Shown here: piece after piece, positions 1 to 5,861 of the stretch
How positions within the stretch are numbered: the stretch's first letter is position 1
Layout of the letters: every line of letters begins with the position of its first letter
Assembly: GCA_910589655.1 (NCBI GenBank)
Contig: CAJUTJ010000121.1
Location: forward strand, 1-14,807
From: an uncultured Acetatifactor sp.
Lineage (GTDB): Bacteria; Bacillota; Clostridia; Lachnospirales; Lachnospiraceae
DNA length: 14,807 nucleotides
Direction: 5' to 3'
Program-made: the position numbers and the translations under genes
The notes under the pieces: generated by a model
Databases searched by the model: none
What the model saw: only the letters and a program-made list of their open reading frames with translations
What the model was told of the DNA's origin: nothing

Positions 1-141
1 CAGGGGTGTTGAAGAAAAGGGACGGAACTGGAATAAAACAGTCCCGAAGCGGAAACACCCGGAAGGGATTTGCGACGCGTCAGCGGCGGAACATGCCTTC
101 CATGAACAGGGGTGTTGAAGAAAAGGGACGGAACTGGAATA
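1..141. repeat. 35-bp direct repeat flanking the oppC leader
   Basis: Bases 1-35 and 107-141 are identical, with a 106-bp offset; the second copy runs straight into the AGGAGG of oppC. The first copy may extend left of the window. The unique stretch between them contains small complementary segments (GGTGTT 5-10 with AACACC 53-58, GGGAC 20-24 with GTCCC 41-45, GGAAGG 61-66 with CCTTCC 96-101), so the spacer could fold. The end of an upstream oppB would be expected here or just outside, but no OppB-like residues are readable. Frame 1 stops at 10-12, frame 2 at 117-119, and frame 3 stays open to 182, so the oppB end cannot be placed. Confidence 0.85.
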
Positions 142-153
142 GGAGGAACAAAC

Positions 154-1230
154 GTGGAAAAAGCGGTACGGCAAATGCCTAAAAAGAACTTGCTGAGTTC
201 ACAGATAGATTTATCAAAATTTGAAAAAGCCACAGAGGAAGAGAAGCGGCAGCAGGATGTCATGAGCGAATCCACCACCTTTTTCAAGGACGGTATGAAG
301 AGGCTTATGAAGAATCCCTTGGCTGTGGGCAGTATGATTTTCTTGATACTTGTTATTCTGGTCATTATATTTGCGCCCATGATCGTCCCTTATGATTATG
401 CCACGATAAATACGGTAAACGGCGTCCGTGATAAGGGTGCCAAAAACATGGGGCCTTTTCAATATTCCGAGATGGAGCAGGAGTATATGGCACAGGGTGG
501 TACCGTATTCCCTCATATTATGGGTACGGACGAACAATGCCGCGATTATTTTATGCGTGTGGTATACGGCACCAGAGTATCTTTGTCGGTGGGATTAGTT
601 GCCAGCGTCATGGTCTTGATTATCGGCCTGTTATATGGTAGTATATCGGGGTACTTCGGCGGTAAAGTAGATCTTGTCATGATGCGTATCGTGGATATTA
701 TTTACTCTCTGCCGGATTTGCTGATGGTAATCCTGTTATCCGTTGTCTTGCAGGCTACGCTGGGTTCGGCGCTGGAGGGAACGGTACTGGCAAGACTGGG
801 CACGAATATCATCGCTTTATTTGTAGTATACGCTCTGTTATACTGGGTGGGCATGGCACGTCTGGTGAGAGGGCAGATTCTGACTATCAAGAATAACGAC
901 TATGTGCTGGCCGCCAAGGCAACCGGTGCAAAGAGCGGCAGAATTATTAAAAAGCATATTATTCCGAACTGTATCAGTGTTATCTTTATCTCCACTGCGC
1001 TGCAGGTGCCTTCTGCAATTTTTACCGAGAGCTATTTGAGCTTCTTGGGTTTGGGTGTTTCCTCGCCCATGCCTTCTTTGGGCAGCTTGGCAAACTATGC
1101 GAGAGGCGGACTTAACAGTTATCCCTATAAGCTGTTATTCCCCGCAGTCGTTATTATTCTCATTGTACTGTCTTTCAACCTGTTGGGAGACGGCTTACGT
1201 GATGCCTTTGACCCTAAGCTGAAGAAATAA
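154..1230 (+). CDS. oppC: Oligopeptide ABC transporter permease OppC
   Basis: Inner-membrane permease subunit of a peptide importer (OppC/DppC family), expected to pair with OppB, which lies outside the window. The GTG at 154 is chosen as start because AGGAGG (141-146) lies 7 nt upstream; longer in-frame starts at 112 and 115 have no such site. The protein has 358 residues. A cytoplasmic N-terminus is followed by a membrane segment at about 56-78. Next come the family signature HIMGTDEQCRDYF (121-133) and VYGTRVSLSVG (137-147), further membrane segments (about 145-165, 190-205, 219-238, 274-292, 328-346), and the EAA coupling loop (about 249-270, with A253, A254 and G258) that docks on the ATPases. 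It ends with the usual GDGLRDAFDPKLKK. oppD follows closely, so the two are surely cotranscribed. The oligopeptide rather than dipeptide or nickel substrate is inferred from the neighbouring binding protein. Confidence 0.95.
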   Translation: MEKAVRQMPKKNLLSSQIDLSKFEKATEEEKRQQDVMSESTTFFKDGMKRLMKNPLAVGSMIFLILVILVIIFAPMIVPYDYATINTVNGVRDKGAKNMGPFQYSEMEQEYMAQGGTVFPHIMGTDEQCRDYFMRVVYGTRVSLSVGLVASVMVLIIGLLYGSISGYFGGKVDLVMMRIVDIIYSLPDLLMVILLSVVLQATLGSALEGTVLARLGTNIIALFVVYALLYWVGMARLVRGQILTIKNNDYVLAAKATGAKSGRIIKKHIIPNCISVIFISTALQVPSAIFTESYLSFLGLGVSSPMPSLGSLANYARGGLNSYPYKLLFPAVVIILIVLSFNLLGDGLRDAFDPKLKK

Positions 1231-1269
1231 AATTGCTTGTGCCGCTTATGCGGCAGAATGAGAGGAAAC

Positions 1270-2277
1270 ATGAGTGAAGAATACATTTTACAGGTAAAAG
1301 ATCTCCATACATCGTTTTTCACGGACTCAGGCGAAGTAAGAGCCGTAAACGGCGTAAATTTTAATCTGGCTCCGGGTAAGATTCTGGGCATTGTGGGAGA
1401 GTCCGGTTCCGGAAAGTCCGTTACCGCATATTCCATTATGCAGATACTTGCCAACACCGGCAAAATCACATCGGGAGAGGTGCTTTACAAGGGGCAGGAT
1501 ATTACGAAATTCGACAAGAAGCAGATGCGCGGGTTCCGGGGCAAGTGCTGCAGTATTATTTTTCAGGATCCCATGACAAGTCTAAACCCTGTTTATACCA
1601 TCGGTAATCAGTTGATAGAAGCAATATTGCTGCATACGGACAAGGATAAAAAGCAAGCCAAGGATCGGGCTGTGGAAATGCTGGAGCTGGTGGGGGTGAA
1701 TGAGCCCCAGAAGCGCATAAAGCAATATCCCCATGAACTGTCCGGCGGTATGAGACAGCGTGTGATGATTGCAATGGCGCTGGCATGTGAGCCTGATATT
1801 CTGATTGCCGACGAACCTACCACGGCTCTTGATGTGACCATTCAGGCGCAGATTCTGGAGCTGATGCAGGAACTGCAGAAGAAAATGGGAATGGCAATTA
1901 TAATGGTGACTCACGATCTTGGAGTCATTGCCAGCATGTGTGACGAAATTATTGTTATGTACGGTGGACGTGTCTGTGAGAGAGGAACCGCAGAGGACAT
2001 TTTTTATCGTTCGGGACATGAATATACAAAAGGGCTTCTCCGTTCCATACCTAAGGCCGACGGCAGTAAGGAGAGATTGGTTCCCATTGCAGGAACTCCT
2101 ATCAACCTGTTGAATCTGCCGAAGGGATGCGCATTCTGTGCAAGATGTGACGAAGCCATGAAGATTTGTTTGACGGATGTGCCTCCTCAGGTACAGATGC
2201 CGGACGGACATTATGCTTCCTGTTGGCTGACATATAAGAAACAGATGGAAGAGACGGGAGGTGCGGCAAATGAGTAG
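1270..2277 (+). CDS. oppD: Oligopeptide ABC transporter ATP-binding protein OppD
   Basis: Cytoplasmic ATPase of the peptide importer, working as a heterodimer with OppF. The ATG at 1270 follows AGAGGA (1261-1266) with 7 nt spacing; in-frame starts at 1237 and 1258 are less well placed. In the 335-residue product one sees Walker A GESGSGKS (43-50), Q-loop Q99 in QDPMTSLNP, ABC signature LSGGMRQR (157-164), Walker B ILIADE (177-182), D-loop ALD (186-188) and switch H215. The C-terminal extension typical of OppD/DppD carries Cys287, 290, 293 and 300, plus Cys318. Related DppD proteins are reported to bind a 4Fe-4S cluster in this region; here that is inference, and the spacing is unusually cysteine-rich. 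The 3' end overlaps oppF by 8 bp, indicating translational coupling. Confidence 0.96.
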   Translation: MSEEYILQVKDLHTSFFTDSGEVRAVNGVNFNLAPGKILGIVGESGSGKSVTAYSIMQILANTGKITSGEVLYKGQDITKFDKKQMRGFRGKCCSIIFQDPMTSLNPVYTIGNQLIEAILLHTDKDKKQAKDRAVEMLELVGVNEPQKRIKQYPHELSGGMRQRVMIAMALACEPDILIADEPTTALDVTIQAQILELMQELQKKMGMAIIMVTHDLGVIASMCDEIIVMYGGRVCERGTAEDIFYRSGHEYTKGLLRSIPKADGSKERLVPIAGTPINLLNLPKGCAFCARCDEAMKICLTDVPPQVQMPDGHYASCWLTYKKQMEETGGAANE

Positions 2278-3232
2278 CGAATACTTGGTAGAAGTGGAAG
2301 ACTTAAAGCAATACTTCCCTATAAAGACAGGCTTTTTTAAGACTACACCCCTGAAAGCGGTGGACGGTGTGTCTTTTAACATTAAACCCGGTGAGACACT
2401 GGGACTGGTAGGAGAGTCGGGCTGCGGCAAGACTACCGTGGGACGTTCCCTTTTAAGGTTATATGAACCTACCGGCGGCACCATAAAATATATGGGAGAG
2501 GAAATTACCGCCGCCAATATGCACGAACACCGCAAGCATATGCAGATGGTGTTTCAGGATCCTTACTCATCGTTAAATCCCCGTATGACGGTGGAGGACA
2601 TTATCGGTGAGCCTCTGGATGTGCATAAGCTCTACAGCAGCAAGCAGGAGCGCAGAGATAAGATTTTGGGGCTTATGGAGCTGGTTGGGCTGAACGCGGA
2701 ACATGCCACCCGTTATGCCCATGAATTTTCGGGCGGGCAGAGACAACGTATCGGTATTGCGAGAGCTCTGGCAGTGAATCCGAAGTTTATTGTCTGTGAC
2801 GAGGCTGTGAGCGCGCTGGATGTGTCTATTCAGGCACAGGTGATCAACATGTTTGAAGACTTACAGGAAAAGCTGGGTGTGGCATATTTGTTTATTGCCC
2901 ATGACCTGTTAGTAGTGAGACATATATCCAAAAGGATTGCCGTAATGTATCTGGGAAGAGTAGTGGAAATCGGTGATGCGGACGAAGTATATGAGAATCC
3001 TCAACACCCCTACACACAGTCACTGCTCAGCGCAGTGCCCATACCCGATCCGGTTATGGCAAAGCAGAGCCAGAGAATCGTTCTTTCCGGCGATGTGCCC
3101 AGTCCCTTAAATATGCCTTCCGGCTGTGCTTTCCGCTCACGCTGTCGTTTTGCAACGGAAAAATGTGCGCAGGAATGTCCTAAATTGGAAGACAGAGGAA
3201 ACGGCCGTCAGGTAGCTTGTTTTCATCAATAG
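2270..3232 (+). CDS. oppF: Oligopeptide ABC transporter ATP-binding protein OppF
   Basis: Second ATPase of the peptide importer. The ATG at 2270 lies inside the end of oppD (overlap 2270-2277) and follows GGGAGG (2256-2261) by 8 nt. The 320-residue protein shows Walker A GESGCGKT (48-55), Q-loop Q96 in QDPYSSLNP, signature FSGGQRQR (153-160), Walker B FIVCDE (173-178) followed by the OppF-typical AVSALD, and switch H211. The C-terminal oligopeptide/dipeptide transporter extension has Cys286, 292, 299, 303 and 317 and the motif GCAFRSRC. The length is normal for the family. The next gene, the binding protein, starts 79 bp downstream after a palindromic spacer and could be transcribed separately at a higher level. 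Confidence 0.96.
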   Translation: MSSEYLVEVEDLKQYFPIKTGFFKTTPLKAVDGVSFNIKPGETLGLVGESGCGKTTVGRSLLRLYEPTGGTIKYMGEEITAANMHEHRKHMQMVFQDPYSSLNPRMTVEDIIGEPLDVHKLYSSKQERRDKILGLMELVGLNAEHATRYAHEFSGGQRQRIGIARALAVNPKFIVCDEAVSALDVSIQAQVINMFEDLQEKLGVAYLFIAHDLLVVRHISKRIAVMYLGRVVEIGDADEVYENPQHPYTQSLLSAVPIPDPVMAKQSQRIVLSGDVPSPLNMPSGCAFRSRCRFATEKCAQECPKLEDRGNGRQVACFHQ

Positions 3233-3250
3233 TGTAATTTTATTTTAGTT

Positions 3251-3276
3251 AATACCAAATGGTAACATTTGATATT
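3251..3276. promoter_or_regulatory. Inverted repeat (possible operator or hairpin) upstream of the binding protein
   Basis: In the 79-bp oppF to oppA spacer, AATACCAAATG (3251-3261) and CATTTGATATT (3266-3276) form an inverted repeat, 10 of 11 matching, around the loop GTAA. TATTAT at 3273-3278 could be a -10 element overlapping the right arm, but there is no good -35. The AT-rich palindrome overlapping a possible -10 would suit a repressor site or an mRNA-stabilising hairpin that tunes the binding-protein dosage. No specific regulator can be named. The oppA ribosome binding site AGGAGG is at 3298-3303, 8 nt before its ATG. Confidence 0.4.
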
Positions 3277-3311
3277 ATATAGATCCAAGCGGAAAAAAGG
3301 AGGAAAATATT

Positions 3312-5111
3312 ATGAAGAAATTTACCGCAGTTTCAATGGCGCTTGTTCTGTCGCTCGGTATTCTTACCGGATGCGGCGGCGACAATAATGCCAGTACCCC
3401 CCTCAGTTCGGATAGTCAGGCTTCCGGAACAGAGGATGCCGGAACGCAGTCTTCCGAGGCGCAGTCTTCCGAGGCGCAGGCTTCCGGACTCAATATTTCT
3501 GAGGAAAATGCCGTAGATCCTCACAATTGGGGAGCTTATGACAGCTTGATCACAGAGATCAGAACTACTACTGATTTTGCTCAGCGTGAGGCGCTGATGC
3601 ATCAGGCGGAAGATATGCTTATGGAAACAGGAGCGCTTCTTCCCCTTTACTATTATAATGATGTTTATATGCAGAAGAGCCGTGTATCCAATGTTTATTC
3701 TAACTTGTTCGGTTACAAGTTCTTCATGTTTGCTAAGACGGAAGGAAATACGCTGAGACTGAACATCGGCAGCGAGCCCGATAAGCTTGATCCCGCACTG
3801 AATAGTTCCGTAGACGGAGCATGTCTTGCCGTAAACAGCTTTGCAGGGCTTTACACTTACGATGACGATTGCAATGCTATCCCTGATCTGGCAGCTGACG
3901 AGCAGATTAGTGAGGACGGAATGACTTATACAATCACTTTGCTTCCTGATCTGAAGTGGTCCGATGGTTCCGAATTGAATGCAAATGATTTCATCTATGC
4001 TTGGAACCGTGCCATCGATTCAAAGACTGCTTCCGACTACGGATACATGTTTGACATTGTGGCAAGAAATGACGACGGAACTTTGAAGGTAACTGCAAGC
4101 GAGGACGCGCAGACATTGACCATTGAGTTGATTGCACCTTGTGCATACTTTAATGAGCTGTTAGCATTCCCTACCTACTTCCCTGTAAAGCAGTCTGAGG
4201 TAGAGGGTCAGTCCGATTGGGAGACCAATCCCGGCGCTTGGGCACAGGAGGCTGGATTTATTACCAATGGTGCATATACATTGACTTCATGGACTCATGA
4301 TGAGAGCATGACATACACCAAGAACCCTAATTACCATAGAGCAGATGAAGTGGAAATCGAGACATTGCAGTTTATGCTCAGTGATGATGACACCGCTATT
4401 TTTGCAGCGTATAACGCAGATAACCTTGACTTTATCGATACGGTTCCTACCGATGAGATTCAGTCTCTGCTCAGCAACCCTGAGTTCTATATTGTGGATC
4501 AGTTAGGAACTTATTATGTAAGCTTTAATGTAAACAGTCCTTTGTTTGAAGGCAAGACTGCAGCACAGGCCAATGCAATGAGAAGAGCATTTGCTCTGCT
4601 GGTAGACCGTGATTATATCTGTGAGAACATCGGACAGACCGGACAGAAGCCTGCAAATACCTTTATCCCCATTGGTATGGCAGACGGTAACGGCGGTGTG
4701 TTCAAGGAGAATGATGCCGACTATACCTTCCCGAACGAAGCGAGTGTCGGATATTATGATCCCGTATGGTCTCAGGCAAATGTAGATGAAGCGATTGCGC
4801 TTCTGGAGTATGCAGGCTATAAGTTTGAGAATGGTATGCTTTCCGCAGAGACTCCCATTTCCTTTGAGTATCTGACCAATAATACTTCCGGTCATATTGC
4901 AATTGCCGAAGCGCTTCAGCAGGATTTTGCACAGATCGGTGTAAATATGAGTATTAACAGCATTGACTGGGCGGTATTCCTGAATGAGAGAAAAGAAGGT
5001 AATTACGATATCGCACGTAACGGCTGGCTTGCAGATTTCAGCGATCCTATCAATATGCTGGAGATGTGGACCACCGAATCCGGTAACAATGACTGCCAGT
5101 TTGGTAAGTAA
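3312..5111 (+). CDS. oppA: Oligopeptide-binding lipoprotein, OppA type, apparently circularly permuted
   Basis: Extracellular lipid-anchored peptide-binding protein (SBP family 5) that feeds OppBCDF. The 599 residues start with a type II signal peptide (lipobox LTGC, Cys21) and a Ser/Ala/Glu linker to about residue 65. Residues 66-142 then read like the C-terminal end of an OppA: a helix with QREALMHQAEDMLM (91-104), the strand LLPLYYYNDVYM (109-120), and a final NLFGYKFFMF (131-140). The canonical mature N-terminus follows (NTLRLNIGSEPDKLDPAL, 146-163). Further family landmarks are LKWSDGSELNANDFIYAWNR, FITNGAYTL, AMRRAFALLVDRDYI and, close to the end, ADFSDPINMLEMW. The protein then stops after CQFGK, where ordinary OppAs continue for about 80 residues with exactly the type of sequence found at 66-142. 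Neither segment is duplicated and no remnant of the tail follows the stop. The family call is secure; permutation is the best reading, with misassembly the main alternative. Confidence 0.93.
   Translation: MKKFTAVSMALVLSLGILTGCGGDNNASTPLSSDSQASGTEDAGTQSSEAQSSEAQASGLNISEENAVDPHNWGAYDSLITEIRTTTDFAQREALMHQAEDMLMETGALLPLYYYNDVYMQKSRVSNVYSNLFGYKFFMFAKTEGNTLRLNIGSEPDKLDPALNSSVDGACLAVNSFAGLYTYDDDCNAIPDLAADEQISEDGMTYTITLLPDLKWSDGSELNANDFIYAWNRAIDSKTASDYGYMFDIVARNDDGTLKVTASEDAQTLTIELIAPCAYFNELLAFPTYFPVKQSEVEGQSDWETNPGAWAQEAGFITNGAYTLTSWTHDESMTYTKNPNYHRADEVEIETLQFMLSDDDTAIFAAYNADNLDFIDTVPTDEIQSLLSNPEFYIVDQLGTYYVSFNVNSPLFEGKTAAQANAMRRAFALLVDRDYICENIGQTGQKPANTFIPIGMADGNGGVFKENDADYTFPNEASVGYYDPVWSQANVDEAIALLEYAGYKFENGMLSAETPISFEYLTNNTSGHIAIAEALQQDFAQIGVNMSINSIDWAVFLNERKEGNYDIARNGWLADFSDPINMLEMWTTESGNNDCQFGK
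3447..3487 (+). repeat. 15-bp tandem repeat in the binding-protein linker
   Basis: CAGTCTTCCGAGGCG occurs at 3447-3461 and again at 3462-3476, followed by a partial copy CAGGCTTCCGG (3477-3487). It encodes QSSEA-QSSEA-QASG in the flexible linker between the lipid anchor and the folded domain. The array ends about 20 nt before the displaced C-terminal segment begins. Such repeats change copy number by slippage, giving an in-frame change of five residues each time. Confidence 0.85.
3507..3737 (+). other. Displaced C-terminal segment of OppA (permuted block)
   Basis: Codons 66-142 of the binding protein. The block matches, by pattern, the last roughly 80 residues of OppA-family proteins. E. coli OppA ends in the order helix with a KAEQQL-like segment, then VPVYYY, then a short aromatic strand; here the same order is HQAEDM, LPLYYY, YKFFMF. 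The block joins the canonical N-terminal strand through KTEG (142-145). Whether it arose through tandem duplication with loss of the outer parts, by excision and insertion, or by misassembly cannot be told from sequence alone. Confidence 0.75.
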
Positions 5112-5140
5112 ATGAATCAGAAAATCCGTTTGGAAAGAGT

Positions 5141-5166
5141 CCGGCTGCTTTAGCAGCCGGATTTTT
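5141..5166 (+). terminator. Rho-independent terminator after the opp operon
   Basis: CCGGCTGC (5141-5148) pairs with GCAGCCGG (5153-5160) around TTTA, followed by ATTTTT. The stem is perfect and GC-rich and lies 29 nt after the binding-protein stop codon, so it ends the opp transcript. Confidence 0.9.
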
Positions 5167-5167
5167 A

Positions 5168-5257
5168 GGTTTATCATACGGTTTTTACGCATTTTTTGCG
5201 TGATAAACCCGAGACAGACATGCGCGAAACCGCTGTTTTGCGGTTTCTGTGCATGCG
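5168..5257. repeat. Two consecutive foldback hairpins downstream of the opp terminator
   Basis: First hairpin: GGTTTATCA (5168-5176) pairs with TGATAAACC (5201-5209) and encloses ACGCA-TTTTT-TGCGT (5187-5201). Second hairpin: GAAACCGC (5226-5233) pairs with GCGGTTTC (5240-5247), extended outward by CATGCGC (5219-5225) against GTGCATG (5249-5255). Neither is followed by a T run, so they are not ordinary terminators. They fill the space between the opp terminator and the secG promoter. Confidence 0.7.
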
Positions 5258-5324
5258 TTGCTGGTCACGGAGTGAACAATAACACAATCAAGATAAATCG
5301 GTGCCAGAGATAAAAAAATTGTTC

Positions 5325-5353
5325 TTGCCTTTTTTTCCTGTTTATGGTATCAT
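5325..5353 (+). promoter_or_regulatory. Sigma-A type promoter of secG
   Basis: TTGCCT (5325-5330) and TATCAT (5348-5353) are separated by 17 bp. Transcription would begin near 5360, about 23 nt before the secG ATG. The site lies after the opp terminator, so secG has its own start. Confidence 0.65.
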
Positions 5354-5382
5354 AAAAACTGCTTGACATTAGGAGGTGTGAA

Positions 5383-5622
5383 ATGGGAGCATTGAAGACG
5401 TTTATTACAATATTTTTTATATTGATTTGTATAGCACTTACGGTGTTGGTACTGATGCAGGAAGGTAAGTCGGCAGGATTGGGATCCATCGGCGGCGCAG
5501 CAGAAACCTATTGGGGCAAAAATAAAGGCCGCTCCATGGAAGGGCTGTTGGTAAAGCTGACGAAGGTTTTGGCCGTATTATTTATGATTGTTGCGGCAAT
5601 ACTGAATCTGAATGTATTTTAA
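5383..5622 (+). CDS. secG: Preprotein translocase subunit SecG
   Basis: Small membrane subunit of the SecYEG protein export channel. The ATG at 5383 is preceded by AGGAGG (5371-5376) with 6 nt spacing. The 79-residue protein has two membrane helices (about 5-24 and 57-76). The cytoplasmic connecting loop is family-typical, with MQEGKSAGLGSIGGAAETYW (25-44) followed by GKNKGRSMEG, which contains the conserved Gly-rich and GKN elements. The length is normal. It is followed by its own terminator and then rnr and smpB, an order common in Firmicutes. Confidence 0.95.
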   Translation: MGALKTFITIFFILICIALTVLVLMQEGKSAGLGSIGGAAETYWGKNKGRSMEGLLVKLTKVLAVLFMIVAAILNLNVF

Positions 5623-5660
5623 GTAAGGTACTAAAGAGCATGGGTTAAGCTCTTTGGAGA

Positions 5661-5693
5661 AACACTCTTGTGGCTGTCACAAGGGTGTTTTTT
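5661..5693 (+). terminator. Rho-independent terminator after secG
   Basis: AACACTCTTGTG (5661-5672) pairs with CACAAGGGTGTT (5678-5689), 11 of 12 Watson-Crick plus one G-U, loop GCTGT, followed by TTTT. A smaller hairpin, AAAGAGC (5633-5639) with GCTCTTT (5649-5655), lies just upstream. Together they should separate secG from rnr, at least partly. Confidence 0.88.
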
Positions 5694-5710
5694 GCCTATA
5701 AGAGATATTA

Positions 5711-5815
5711 CTCCATCCGGCCAGAAATTGAACCTTGGAGCTGCATGTTTCGCGCCATTGCGTTGCACTGGCACGAACCATGCAGCCCCAAAATCCAATT
5801 TCTGGCTGGATAGAG
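5711..5815. repeat. 105-bp imperfect palindrome (long foldback) between secG and rnr
   Basis: Three successive stems share one axis: 5711-5730 with 5796-5815 (18 of 20), 5735-5747 with 5779-5791 (12 of 13), and 5749-5757 with 5769-5777 (8 of 9), leaving an 11-nt loop (5758-5768). Three of the four mismatches become G-U wobbles if the minus strand is transcribed. No open frame of note and no T run follow. It could be a palindromic repeat element (MITE or REP-like) or a structured RNA. A short hairpin, CCGAA (5823-5827) with TTCGG (5837-5841), lies between it and the rnr ribosome binding site. Confidence 0.8.
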
Positions 5816-5861
5816 CATTATTCCGAATATTATTACTTCGGTACGCAATTTAGGAGTTTGT

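Noticed and set aside
1582..2535. Long minus-strand open frame of 317 codons opposite oppD and oppF
   Set aside because: It is a shadow of two clearly recognised genes; the translation has no domain pattern and spans the oppD/oppF overlap.
3312..5111. Partial duplication or fusion of two OppA copies instead of permutation
   Set aside because: No part of the domain is present twice and no second signal peptide or tail remnant is visible; total content is one OppA. Kept only as an evolutionary intermediate.
4503..5192. Minus-strand open frame of 229 codons opposite the end of the binding protein
   Set aside because: It is complementary to well-recognised SBP coding sequence and a terminator; the translation resembles no family.
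5668..5853. Open frame of 61 codons over the secG terminator and the 105-bp palindrome
   Set aside because: It begins inside the terminator stem and its sequence is dictated by the palindrome; no ribosome binding site.
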